This document shows, one piece after another, positions 25,080 to 32,841 of a DNA stretch of 53,563 nucleotides (position 1 is its first letter; every line of letters starts with the position of its first letter). The translations under genes were made by a program, and so were the position numbers. Under the pieces are notes generated by a model that was given only the letters and a program-made list of their open reading frames with translations, did no database searches and had not been told where the DNA came from. The stretch lies in contig JAGBCA010000058.1 in assembly GCA_017938205.1 (NCBI GenBank), positions 1 through 53,563 of the forward strand, written 5' to 3'. This DNA comes from Clostridia bacterium. GTDB lineage: Bacteria; Bacillota; Clostridia; Oscillospirales; CAG-272.

Positions 25080-26387
25080 TTAGTCTTCCTCGTGTATCTT
25101 ATTGCGCTCTCTTTCGCGCCGCAAGATCGAAAAATGCATATAAAGCACCGCCACCACCGCAAGAAGGAAAGCGATCAGCGAAAGGAGCTGCTGACCGTAC
25201 ATGGAAATGCCGATCACCTTATTACCGTTTGCCTGCACGGCAGAAAGGATACGGCCACCGATCAGAGCCGCCACGAAGCCGCAGATACCGCCCACGCAGT
25301 TTTTGATTGCCATTGCCTGCACGATATATTCGCTTCTGACATAGCTATAAGTGATATTAAAGGAGTTCTGATTGGTGCCTGCAACGCTCACATTGTAAAT
25401 GATCGTATACAAAATGATCAGATACCAGGTCTTCGGTGTTGTGAATACGCAGATGAGAAAGGCAAGAGATGCAAGCATCATACCAAGCTCCAGCCCCTTG
25501 GCAAAGGAATGCTTATCCGAATATTTTCCGAACGGAACGGAAAACACAACGCGAAAGCCGTTCGCTACCATATTCACGATCTGAACGAGGAAAACGCTCA
25601 TTACAAGCTCCTTGGTTTTATAAACGCCAAGAAAGCCAACGAGGAAATACCGTGCGCTGTCCCAGATCACGGAGAGAAGCAGAAGGCGGCGAAAATGCTC
25701 GTTCCCCACCGTGTTTCTCATCAGATCGCGAAAGGATCTCTTTTCTTCCCTTGGTTCTTCCTCCACTCCCTTTTTCATCATCAGCATACAAACGATTCCG
25801 AGAAGATTGGAAGCAAGGATCACGATGGAGATAAAGAGAAAGCCGCCGTTCAGATTGCCCGATGCCTCAAAGGAGTCGAAGGTGCGGCTGATAACGAGCG
25901 TAAACACGATACCGCTGACGAGCGAGATAATCTCTCTTTTCGCGGAAAAGCTGCCGCGTGTTTTCGGATCGACAAAGGAATTTCCCCATTTGAAGAGGAT
26001 CGAAAAAACGAGATATTTTGCAATATAGGCAAAAAGGATCGCCAGGATCACAAGCGCGTGTCTGATCTCCTTTGAAACGTTCAAAAACGGAATGAGGTAC
26101 AGCGAGGCAAAGCATAGCTGACTCACGCCCTCAAACACGATGGAAAGCGTTTTTGCGCCGACACGCCCCTTGACAAGAAAGATCGAAAGGATCTGAAAAA
26201 CAAAGACAAGCGACACAAAGGAGGCAATGATTCCCGCCAGAGAATCGCTGACACCGAGCGAGGTGAGCAGCTTTGCCAAAAACGCATCCGATACAAGTAG
26301 CGTAACGAAATAATCGAAGGTGCTCTGCCCGATATACGCCGCGCGCGAGCGCTTATAGGCGGGCGAGGAAAAATCCGGAGAGTTCAT
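25080..26387 (-). CDS. MFS-type sugar transporter
   Basis: A 435-residue polytopic membrane protein with about 12 hydrophobic segments (for example SLAGIIASFVSLVFVFQILSIF, HALVILAILFAYIAKYLVFSILF, GGFLFISIVILASNLLGIVCML, LSLIAFLLAVVAVLYMHF). A central charged cytoplasmic loop (KKGVEEEPREEKRSFRDLM, about residues 205-225) divides it into halves as in major facilitator proteins, and DPKTRGSFSAKREI resembles the loop 4-5 signature. Its operon with two GH39-like enzymes suggests uptake of the glycoside or disaccharide that they split. An AAAGGAAC site is 10 to 17 bases upstream of the ATG. Direction and substrate are inferred. Confidence 0.75.
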   Translation of the reverse strand: MNSPDFSSPAYKRSRAAYIGQSTFDYFVTLLVSDAFLAKLLTSLGVSDSLAGIIASFVSLVFVFQILSIFLVKGRVGAKTLSIVFEGVSQLCFASLYLIPFLNVSKEIRHALVILAILFAYIAKYLVFSILFKWGNSFVDPKTRGSFSAKREIISLVSGIVFTLVISRTFDSFEASGNLNGGFLFISIVILASNLLGIVCMLMMKKGVEEEPREEKRSFRDLMRNTVGNEHFRRLLLLSVIWDSARYFLVGFLGVYKTKELVMSVFLVQIVNMVANGFRVVFSVPFGKYSDKHSFAKGLELGMMLASLAFLICVFTTPKTWYLIILYTIIYNVSVAGTNQNSFNITYSYVRSEYIVQAMAIKNCVGGICGFVAALIGGRILSAVQANGNKVIGISMYGQQLLSLIAFLLAVVAVLYMHFSILRRERERNKIHEED

Positions 26388-26412
26388 CTCTTTTATGTTC
26401 CTTTCTTTTCGC

Positions 26413-26441
26413 TTGACAAAGACGTCAGGTTATATTACAAT
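26413..26441 (+). promoter_or_regulatory. Promoter of the RluA-type gene
   Basis: Perfect TTGACA at 26413-26418, 17 bases, TACAAT at 26436-26441. Gives a leader of roughly 160 bases before ATG 26611. Confidence 0.8.
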
Positions 26442-26476
26442 AATAGCATATAAACTTGATTTTGAAAATACCTATT

Positions 26477-26537
26477 TTGCGGTTTTTTTAAAAATTCTTG
26501 CGTTTTTTTTGCTTTGACTTTCGATTTGCGTTTTTTT
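26477..26537 (+). repeat. Three T-rich direct repeats in the rluA leader
   Basis: TTGCGGTTTTTTT (26477-26489), TTGCGTTTTTTTT (26498-26510) and TTGCGTTTTTTT (26526-26537) lie in the leader between promoter and gene. No hairpin was seen that would make them terminators. Confidence 0.5.
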
Positions 26538-26610
26538 CATGAAAAAGCACGCATTGAAAGAGAAGCGGAGCAAATTTTTTCCTGCAATACGAAAGAAGGA
26601 GAGGCCGAAA

Positions 26611-27459
26611 ATGAAAAAGTGCATCGAGCATACGGTGAAGGATCTTTTAGCACCTATGCGCATCTCAACATATCTTCGAGAGAAGCTCAGTCTTTCCGTA
26701 ACGCTTGTGAAGCGCGTGAAGGTTGGCGGCGTTTTTCTGAACTGCCAAAACGTGCATATGCGCGCCGAGGTGAAAAACGGCGACATAATTGAGGTCTTCT
26801 TTCCCGAAGAAAAAAGCGAGGGCATTCCGCCGATCGATCTTCCGCTTGAGGTGCTTTACGAGGACGAGCATATGATCGCCGTTTGCAAGCCGAGAAATAT
26901 GCCAACGCATCCATCCAAGGGCAATTCCCTGCCAACGCTTGCAAACGCCGCGATGCATTATTTCGGCGAAGCGTTTGTTTTCCGCGCGATCACAAGGCTT
27001 GACAGAGATACCTCAGGCATCGTTCTGATCGCAAAAACGCAGCTTGCGGCGGCGCGGCTTTCGGAGGATATGAAGGCGGGGCGCTTTGAAAAGCTTTATA
27101 CCGCCGTGGTTTCGGGCGTACCGGATCCCGCTTGTGGACGGATCGATGCGCCGATCCGCAGAGAGCGCGAGGGGGAGCTCCGCCGCATCGTTGCCGAGGA
27201 CGGCAAGCGTGCCGTGACCGATTACCAAACGCTTTTCGTTCGCGAGGACGGCAACGCCGTAATGCAGCTTTCGCTTCTCACAGGGCGCACGCATCAGATC
27301 CGCGTGCATACGGCGCATATCGGACACCCGCTTCTCGGCGATTTTCTTTACGGAGAAGAAAACGAAAACGGATACATGCTACACTGCTGCAAGCTCCGGT
27401 TTCCCCATCCGTTCAGCCGAGAGATCATAACTATAGTTAGCAAACCGAGCTTTATTTAA
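26611..27459 (+). CDS. RluA-family pseudouridine synthase
   Basis: A 282-residue pseudouridine synthase, second of the family in this window. An S4-like N-terminal domain (ISTYLREKLSLSVTLVKRVKVGGVFLNCQ) precedes the catalytic core with CKPRNMPTHPSKGN and ITRLDRDTSGIVLIA, where D131 is the expected catalytic Asp. LLTGRTHQIRVHTAHIGHPLLGDFLYG follows. The start is ATG 26611, because AAGGAG lies 8 bases upstream at 26597-26602; a possible ATG 72 bases earlier falls in a T-rich leader without such a site. The gene stands alone between its promoter and a terminator. The target RNA and position are unknown. Confidence 0.9.
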   Translation: MKKCIEHTVKDLLAPMRISTYLREKLSLSVTLVKRVKVGGVFLNCQNVHMRAEVKNGDIIEVFFPEEKSEGIPPIDLPLEVLYEDEHMIAVCKPRNMPTHPSKGNSLPTLANAAMHYFGEAFVFRAITRLDRDTSGIVLIAKTQLAAARLSEDMKAGRFEKLYTAVVSGVPDPACGRIDAPIRREREGELRRIVAEDGKRAVTDYQTLFVREDGNAVMQLSLLTGRTHQIRVHTAHIGHPLLGDFLYGEENENGYMLHCCKLRFPHPFSREIITIVSKPSFI

Positions 27460-27468
27460 AAAGAAGGC

Positions 27469-27510
27469 AAAAAAAGATGCTCTTGGCAAAATGTCAAAAG
27501 CATCTTTTTT
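27469..27510. terminator. Bidirectional terminator between the rluA-type gene and the ABC operon
   Basis: A7-GATGCT (27469-27481) with AGCATC-T6 (27499-27510), with an inner TTGGC/GTCAA stem. Symmetric enough to serve the plus gene ending at 27459 and the minus gene ending at 27513. Confidence 0.85.
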
Positions 27511-27512
27511 GA

Positions 27513-28406
27513 TTAAAGAACCTTGGAAAGGAACTCCTTGAGCCTTTCATCCTTGGGATTCTTGAAAAGCTCCTCGGGCGATCCCTCCTCCTTGATGTGG
27601 CCCTCGTCCATAAACAGAACGCGATCCGCAACCTCGCGGGCAAAGCCCATCTCGTGGGTAACGATCACCATCGTCATGCCCTCGTTTGCAAGCTCCTTCA
27701 TCAGATCCAGCACCTCACCAACCATTTCGGGGTCCAAAGCGGAGGTGGGCTCGTCGAAGAGAAGAACGTCCGGATCCATCGCGAGCGCGCGAATGATAGC
27801 AACTCTCTGCTTCTGACCGCCCGAAAGCTTGGAGGGATACTCATCTCTCTTATCCGCAAGACCGATACGGTTTAAGAGCTCCATTGCTCTTGCCTCGGCC
27901 TCTTCTTTTGTTTTCAGCTTCAGATCGATCGGGGCAAGGGTCAGATTTTCAATCACGGTCTTATTGTTAAAAAGATTGAAGTGCTGAAAAACCATGCCCA
28001 TTTTTCTGCGCGCAAGGTTGATATTCTGCCCATGCTCTGCGGCGTATTCCTTGATCGCATTCTTATAGGCCGAGCCCTCCCATTTGCCAAGCGAGCGCTT
28101 CTTTCGGATCTCATCGACCGCCTGCTCAGAAGCCACGCCTGCCTGCACGCTGCGGGCACAGGTTGCCGAGACGGCAACGATCTCCTCGTGCAGATAAGGA
28201 TCAACGTCTGAGATCAGCTTATCATCCAGCCAGACCTCACCGCTTGTAGGCGTTTCCAAAAGATTCATGCAGCGCAGCAACGTGCTTTTTCCGCTGCCGG
28301 AGGGACCGATGATCGCAACCTTCTCGCCGGAGGCAATCTCACAGTCCACACCGCGAAGCACCGTTAAATCGCCGAATTTTTTCGTAATATTTTTAACGCT
28401 TATCAC
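27513..28406 (-). CDS. Polar amino-acid ABC transporter, ATP-binding protein with insertion
   Basis: A 297-residue GlnQ/HisP-type ATPase that energises amino-acid uptake. Walker A is GPSGSGKST (34-42), the Q-loop is in FQHFNLF (Q141), the signature is [12 protein letters not shown], Walker B is [14 protein letters not shown] and the H-loop is VIVTHEMGF. Common relatives are about 240-250 residues; here about 60 residues (67-127, containing [15 protein letters not shown] and [13 protein letters not shown]) are inserted between the Walker A strand region and the Q-loop. The insertion keeps the frame and is followed by a normal [10 protein letters not shown]. Start overlaps the permease gene by 14 bases. 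The operon order on the minus strand is SBP, permease, ATPase. Confidence 0.93.
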   Translation of the reverse strand: MISVKNITKKFGDLTVLRGVDCEIASGEKVAIIGPSGSGKSTLLRCMNLLETPTSGEVWLDDKLISDVDPYLHEEIVAVSATCARSVQAGVASEQAVDEIRKKRSLGKWEGSAYKNAIKEYAAEHGQNINLARRKMGMVFQHFNLFNNKTVIENLTLAPIDLKLKTKEEAEARAMELLNRIGLADKRDEYPSKLSGGQKQRVAIIRALAMDPDVLLFDEPTSALDPEMVGEVLDLMKELANEGMTMVIVTHEMGFAREVADRVLFMDEGHIKEEGSPEELFKNPKDERLKEFLSKVL

Positions 28407-29085
28407 CGGCTCTCAACCTCGCTTCCAATTTTTTGATTCCAAAAGTCAACAGATATACGATAGCAAGATAGAAGCACGCCGCCACGGACATAGGAACGAT
28501 ATAGCTTGCCATATTATTGCCCGCTCCGATCACCTTGGCCGCCTGCGTGAGATCGTACATACCGATCATGCTTACGATCGAGGTCTCCTTGATCAAGGCG
28601 ATCAGCTCATTACCGATGGCGGGGATCACGTTTTTGATCGCCTGGGGGATCACGATCTTCATCATCGTGGTTTTATTCGTGAGGCCGAGTGCGCGTCCTG
28701 CTTCGGTCTGACCGATATCGACCGACAGAATACCTGCGCGGATGCTCTCGGAAACGTATGCGCCCGAGTTGATTCCAAAGGCTATGATCGCCGTGATCTC
28801 CTGCGGAAATCCTCGGATCGCAAAGATCGCATATGCCATAATAAAAAGCTGCAACGCCATCGGCGTTCCGCGTATGATCGTGACGTAGATCTTGCAGATC
28901 CACTTCGGAAGCTTCATGGCTTTACTGTCCTTCGCAATGGCAACGATAGCAACGAGCGTTCCCAAAAGCAGGCCGAGAAGCGCCGCAAAAACGGAGATCA
29001 GAAGCGTTTTTCCAAGCCCCTCCAGCAGCATTCCCATATACTTGGAATTGGTTAAGAGAATGCCTATGTTTTTAAAAAAATCCAT
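28393..29085 (-). CDS. Polar amino-acid ABC transporter, permease
   Basis: A 230-residue permease of the HisMQ/GlnP family. About five hydrophobic helices are visible, starting with [22 protein letters not shown]. The EAA-type cytoplasmic loop that docks the ATPase is seen in [33 protein letters not shown]. It lies between the SBP gene (93 bases upstream, across a terminator-like hairpin) and the ATPase gene (overlap of 14 bases). Substrate is a polar amino acid by family; arginine would fit the ArgR-type box upstream, but that box lies far from the operon promoter. Confidence 0.93.
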   Translation of the reverse strand: MDFFKNIGILLTNSKYMGMLLEGLGKTLLISVFAALLGLLLGTLVAIVAIAKDSKAMKLPKWICKIYVTIIRGTPMALQLFIMAYAIFAIRGFPQEITAIIAFGINSGAYVSESIRAGILSVDIGQTEAGRALGLTNKTTMMKIVIPQAIKNVIPAIGNELIALIKETSIVSMIGMYDLTQAAKVIGAGNNMASYIVPMSVAACFYLAIVYLLTFGIKKLEARLRAGDKR

Positions 29086-29131
29086 GGTTTCATCCTTTTA
29101 TAAATGATAGATGCTTTGCGCAAAACGCATG

Positions 29132-29167
29132 AAAAAGAACTGTGCAAATAAATGCACGGTTCTTTTT
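29132..29167 (-). terminator. Intra-operon terminator between the SBP and permease genes
   Basis: AAAAAGAAC-T-GTGCA (29132-29146), 6-base loop, TGCAC-G-GTTCTTTTT (29153-29167). Symmetric with U-tract in either direction. On the minus strand it follows the SBP gene, so it probably lets the binding protein be made in excess over permease and ATPase. Confidence 0.75.
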
Positions 29168-29178
29168 CAAAAACAATA

Positions 29179-30024
29179 TTAGTTCATTCCCATGTGAGCC
29201 ATAACCATCTTCTCGATCTGGGTCTTGCCGCTGGAATCCTTTACAAGAAGCTCTGCAAGAACCTCGTTGATGGCATTCAGAAGCTCGGTGTCACCCTTGG
29301 TGACTGCGATTGCATACTGCTCCTCAACGGGAGAATCTGCCTCGCCCTCGCTGCCCGAATAGTAGAGAGGATAGCACTTGAAGCCCTTCGTGCTGTTGGA
29401 AACGATGTACTTCGCAGGAAGCTCGTCAACGATGATCGCATCGATGGTGGTTCCAAGAGCATCAGCCGCTACGTTTGCGGAATCCATTGCCTTGTGCTCG
29501 GTTCCCTCGGTTCCGTAAAGAACGCCGCCCTCGGCGTCGATCTCAGCATCCGCATAGATCCAACCGGTGGTATCGGTCTGGGTTGCAATGGCCTTGCCTG
29601 CAAGCGCTTCCCATACGATGTACTCAACACCGCCTGCCGTCTTGGTTGCTACGTCAGAGCCGGCGGGAAGAATTACGTACTGAATGGAGGTGTAGTAGGG
29701 ATCGGAGAAATCAACCTTTTCGGCTCTCTCCGGGGTAATGGTGAGTCCGGCTGCGCCGCAATCTGCAAGCGTGCCTTCCTTTACGGTGTCGATGATGATA
29801 CCGAAGTCACCATCCTTCCAAACGATATCCTTGCCAAGCTTCTTTCCAACCTTCTCCATGATCTCTACGTCAACACCAACGATCTCGGTGCCATCGTAAT
29901 ACTCAAAGGGAGCAAAGTATGCATTGGTCTGCACGATGATCTCGCCGCCGCCGCAGGATGCAAGCGTGAATGCGCATCCGCACAGAAGTGCAAGTGCAAG
30001 AATTAAAGATACTATCTTTTTCAT
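29179..30024 (-). CDS. Amino-acid ABC transporter substrate-binding lipoprotein
   Basis: A 281-residue extracellular family 3 solute-binding protein. The N-terminus MKKIVSLILALALLCGCAF is a lipoprotein signal with C17 as the lipidated Cys (LCGC lipobox). The mature part has VQTNAYFAPFEYYDGTEIVGVDVEIMEKVG, DGDFGIIIDTVKEGTLADCGAAGLTITPERAEKVDFSDPYYTSIQYVI and DAIIVDELPAKYIV, all typical of the type-II periplasmic-binding fold of the polar amino-acid group. It is the first gene of the importer operon, driven from a promoter at 30076-30104. Confidence 0.93.
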   Translation of the reverse strand: MKKIVSLILALALLCGCAFTLASCGGGEIIVQTNAYFAPFEYYDGTEIVGVDVEIMEKVGKKLGKDIVWKDGDFGIIIDTVKEGTLADCGAAGLTITPERAEKVDFSDPYYTSIQYVILPAGSDVATKTAGGVEYIVWEALAGKAIATQTDTTGWIYADAEIDAEGGVLYGTEGTEHKAMDSANVAADALGTTIDAIIVDELPAKYIVSNSTKGFKCYPLYYSGSEGEADSPVEEQYAIAVTKGDTELLNAINEVLAELLVKDSSGKTQIEKMVMAHMGMN

Positions 30025-30075
30025 TTTTTTCCTCTTTCTTCGGGTTTATCCCGATCTGTTTTTTGTGATGTACCC

Positions 30076-30104
30076 ATTATACGCTTATTTATTCAAAAAG
30101 TCAA
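30076..30104 (-). promoter_or_regulatory. Promoter of the amino-acid ABC operon
   Basis: On the minus strand TTGACT (plus 30099-30104), 17 bases, TATAAT (plus 30076-30081). Transcription would start near 30069, 45 bases before the SBP start codon. Confidence 0.8.
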
Positions 30105-30286
30105 GCGATTTTTGCAAAAAAATTCATCTTTGTAAAAAATAGCACAAACCACATCTTTTGTTCATATTTTTTGGTACTTATACCCAAAAATCGGTCAATT
30201 CAGCATATTTTCAGAGCGCTACAAATGATTTCTTTAAATGGTGCAATTTCAAGAATGCATAAATGTTTTGAATATTCACGAATAAT

Positions 30287-30305
30287 TTATGCATAAATAT
30301 TCATT
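30287..30305. promoter_or_regulatory. ArgR/AhrC-type ARG box
   Basis: TTATGCATAAATATTCATT matches the 19-base consensus W-T-N-TGAAT-W4-ATTCA-N-W at all fixed positions except one (C for A in the left half). It lies 24 bases before the abcF -35 element and about 180 bases upstream of the importer promoter. A weaker copy may begin near 30253. Confidence 0.5.
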
Positions 30306-30328
30306 CCGACGCTTTTTTCGAATGGGAA

Positions 30329-30357
30329 TTGATTTTCACGGCGAAATATGATAGAAT
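30329..30357 (+). promoter_or_regulatory. Promoter of abcF
   Basis: TTGATT at 30329-30334, 17 bases, TAGAAT at 30352-30357. About 30 bases of leader precede the start codon. Confidence 0.65.
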
Positions 30358-30394
30358 AAATATTATTAAGGAAAGAAACTTTTTAGGAGACCCT

Positions 30395-32317
30395 ATGATA
30401 GCCATATCCGCCTCTTCCCTCTCCCTCTCCTTCGGGGATACCGTGATCCTGAAGGACGTTACCTTCGCCGCGCAGGACGGCGAGCATATCGGCATCGTTG
30501 GCACCAACGGTGCGGGCAAGACCTCGCTTTTCCGCCTGCTGACAGGCGAATATACTCCCGATACGGGCAGCGTGAGCGTTCGTAAGGGCTACACGGTCGG
30601 TATGCTGGAGCAGAACGCAGATCTGACCGCATTGCCCGGCAACATGACGATGGAGCAATATATGATCACCGCCTTCCCCTCCCTGCTCGCGCTTGAAGAG
30701 CAGATCGACGGTGTGACACACGCGCTGACCGTGGCAACCCCCGACGAGGTGCACGCGCTTTCCGCGAGGCTCGAAGCGCTCAACACACGCTTTGCAGACG
30801 AAGGGGGGTTAGAGTTCCGTTCCCGTGCACGCGGAATGCTGCTCCGCCTCGGCTTTACGGAGGCACAGCTTTCGCAGACCATCTCCACCCTTTCGGGCGG
30901 ACAGTACACGCGCCTTTCGCTTGCGCGCCTGCTTGCCACCGAGCCGGACGTTCTGATGCTCGACGAGCCGACCAACCACCTGGACCTTGACGCCTTGGCT
31001 TGGCTGGAGGGCTATATTGCTTCCTACAAAAAAACCGTGCTGATCATCTCGCACGACCGATATTTTCTCGACCGCACCACCGAAAAGACCATGCAGATCC
31101 AGGACGGCTGCGCAAAGCTTTTTCACGGGAACTACTCCGCGGCAAAGCTGCAGATGGAGGCCGAGCGTGCCTCTCTCGAAAAGCGCTATAAGGAGCAGCA
31201 GAAGGAGATCGAGCGCATCCGAAAAAACATAGAATTTCAGCGCCGCTGCAACCGTGAGCACAATTTCGTTACCATCCGCTCCAAGGAAAAGCAGCTTGCA
31301 CGCATGGAGAAGATCGAGAAGCCGAAGGGCCCGGAAAAGGAGATCCGTATGCGCTTCCTCTCCGAGAGCGAGAGCGCGGGACACGTGATCGAGGCAAGAG
31401 ACCTCTCCTTCTCCTATGGCGGCACCCCCTTGATTCAAAACCTTTCCTTCTTAATAGAAAAGGGAGAGAGGGTTCTCTTCCTCGGCCCGAACGGCTCGGG
31501 AAAATCCACTCTTATGAAGCTGATCAACGGCCTGATCGTGCCGCAGAGCGGCCGCGTGGAATGCGGTTACAATATTAAGATAGGCTACTACGATCAGGAA
31601 AACCGCGGTCTTTCGGAAAGCAACACCGTTTTCTCCGAGATGCGGGAAAGCTATCCGCTGATGACGGATCTTGAGCTTCGCTCCGCCTTGGCTCTCTTCC
31701 TCTTCGGCGCAGAGGATATAGAAAAGAGCGTGAAGGTGCTTTCGGGCGGCGAGCGCGCAAGACTGACGCTTGCAAAGCTCATCCTGAAAAAGGTCAATCT
31801 ATTGATCATGGACGAGCCGACCAACCACCTCGATATCGGATCCTGCGAGGCTTTGGAGAATGCGCTTCTCGCCTTTGACGGTACGATCGTTGCCGTTTCG
31901 CACGACCGATATTTTATCAACCGCCTTGCCACGCGCATCGTGGAGCTGGATCCGCACACCGAGAGAGGTATGCTTGACTACCGCTTAGAGGAATACGACG
32001 ATGCCTACACGGAATATCTGCGCCTGAAGGAAAAGCGCGAGAGCCACGCCGCCCTCGCCGAGGCACCTGCCGCCGAAGCCGTCAGCGGCAAGGAGGAATA
32101 CGAGCAGAAGAAGAAGGAGGCCGCGAAAAAGCGCGGCGAGGCAAAGAAGATCGAGCGTGCCAAGGAGCGCGTGACCGCGCTGGAAAAGGAGCTTGAGGCC
32201 CTCGAGGAGGAGCTTTTCGGCGAAGCGGCAACCAATTATCAGCGTGCCGCCGAGATCGATCAGCGCAAAAGCGAGATCGAGGAAGAGCTGCTCTCACTCT
32301 ATGAGCTTCTCATGTAA
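30395..32317 (+). CDS. ABC-F family ATPase
   Basis: A 640-residue soluble protein with two ABC ATPase domains and no membrane domain, as in ribosome-associated ABC-F factors. First domain: GTNGAGKTS (Walker A), LSGGQYTRLSLARLL (signature), VLMLDEPTNHLD (Walker B). The second domain carries GPNGSGKST, LSGGERARLTLAKL and LLIMDEPTNHLD. The linker between them (EKRYKEQQKEIERIRKNIEFQRR) is highly charged and helical, as expected for the tRNA-contacting arm. The last 100 residues are a Glu/Lys/Ala-rich coiled coil. AGGAG lies 5 to 9 bases before ATG 30395; an upstream TTG has no such site. Whether it is a housekeeping translation factor or an antibiotic-resistance type is not decided. Confidence 0.92.
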   Translation: MIAISASSLSLSFGDTVILKDVTFAAQDGEHIGIVGTNGAGKTSLFRLLTGEYTPDTGSVSVRKGYTVGMLEQNADLTALPGNMTMEQYMITAFPSLLALEEQIDGVTHALTVATPDEVHALSARLEALNTRFADEGGLEFRSRARGMLLRLGFTEAQLSQTISTLSGGQYTRLSLARLLATEPDVLMLDEPTNHLDLDALAWLEGYIASYKKTVLIISHDRYFLDRTTEKTMQIQDGCAKLFHGNYSAAKLQMEAERASLEKRYKEQQKEIERIRKNIEFQRRCNREHNFVTIRSKEKQLARMEKIEKPKGPEKEIRMRFLSESESAGHVIEARDLSFSYGGTPLIQNLSFLIEKGERVLFLGPNGSGKSTLMKLINGLIVPQSGRVECGYNIKIGYYDQENRGLSESNTVFSEMRESYPLMTDLELRSALALFLFGAEDIEKSVKVLSGGERARLTLAKLILKKVNLLIMDEPTNHLDIGSCEALENALLAFDGTIVAVSHDRYFINRLATRIVELDPHTERGMLDYRLEEYDDAYTEYLRLKEKRESHAALAEAPAAEAVSGKEEYEQKKKEAAKKRGEAKKIERAKERVTALEKELEALEEELFGEAATNYQRAAEIDQRKSEIEEELLSLYELLM

Positions 32318-32344
32318 AAATTTCATACGAATTACCCCTGTTTT

Positions 32345-32374
32345 GCCCACCGAGCCCTCTCGGTGGGCTTTTTT
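32345..32374 (+). terminator. Strong terminator after abcF, left limit of the phage-like cassette
   Basis: GCCCACCGAG (32345-32354), 4-base loop, CTCGGTGGGC (32359-32368), T6 (32369-32374). Confidence 0.93.
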
Positions 32375-32432
32375 ATTGCATCTTGCACAAAGAAAAAGTC
32401 ACTTATCAGGTGATATTTGGAAGGCAGGTATA

Positions 32433-32461
32433 CTTACAGCGAAGCGCATTTTTGTTATACT
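32433..32461 (+). promoter_or_regulatory. Promoter of the phage-like cassette
   Basis: CTTACA at 32433-32438, 17 bases, TATACT at 32456-32461. It is the only good promoter seen ahead of terS, and all downstream genes are tightly packed. Confidence 0.6.
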
Positions 32462-32468
32462 GAGAGCA

Positions 32469-32488
32469 CGAGGGGACAAGCCCCCTCG
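32469..32488 (+). promoter_or_regulatory. 5'-terminal stem-loop of the cassette transcript
   Basis: CGAGGGG (32469-32475) and CCCCTCG (32482-32488) with a 6-base loop, starting about 8 bases after the -10 element, so the mRNA would begin with this stem. No T run follows, so it is not a terminator; a stabilising 5' hairpin fits. Confidence 0.5.
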
Positions 32489-32511
32489 AAAATGAAAGAA
32501 AGGAGACCTTC

Positions 32512-32841
32512 ATGAAAACGAGAAAGCAAGGGTATGAAAGAGATCTGCCGAGACGGCTCTATACCTTCTTTACGGGCTATGACGATGAGAAGAGCGCCCC
32601 CAGCCTTCAGAAATTCGCCAGAGCCAACGGCTTTACCACAGAGGAGCTTCTCGCCTTCCAAAAGAATGAGGACTTTGCGCGTGCCATCCGCGAATGCAGT
32701 GAAATTCGCAGGGATTACCTGATAGACAGAGCATTGACCAAGCGGTTCGACGCCTCGTTCGTCAAATATCTTCTGGACGGCGAAAGCAACAAATGTACGG
32801 AGGACTCCTCTCTTTCCGTGACGCTGGAGGTGCTCTCTTGA
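32512..32841 (+). CDS. Small terminase subunit-like protein
   Basis: A 109-residue, largely helical, charged protein directly upstream of the large terminase. FTTEELLAFQKNEDFARAIRECSEIRRDYLIDRALTKRFDASFVKYLLDGE resembles the helix-turn-helix and oligomerisation part of small terminases, including the common DxSFVKYLL ending. It would recognise the packaging start of DNA and regulate the large subunit. AAAGGAGA lies 6 bases before the ATG. Its stop overlaps the TTG start of the large terminase, so translation is coupled. Assignment rests on position and on the C-terminal motif; similarity in this family is usually weak. Confidence 0.72.
   Translation: MKTRKQGYERDLPRRLYTFFTGYDDEKSAPSLQKFARANGFTTEELLAFQKNEDFARAIRECSEIRRDYLIDRALTKRFDASFVKYLLDGESNKCTEDSSLSVTLEVLS

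Larger units (their letters stand above)
30025..30394. other. 370-base divergent regulatory region between ABC importer and abcF
   Basis: Contains the minus-strand importer promoter (30076-30104), an ArgR-type box (30287-30305), a second copy of ATGCATAAAT at 30255-30264 repeated at 30289-30298, and the plus-strand abcF promoter (30329-30357). No gene was seen in it. Confidence 0.75.

Noticed and set aside
30395-32317. ABC-F protein as part of the phage-like cassette
   Set aside because: It has its own promoter and a strong terminator before the cassette promoter, and it is a common host gene.
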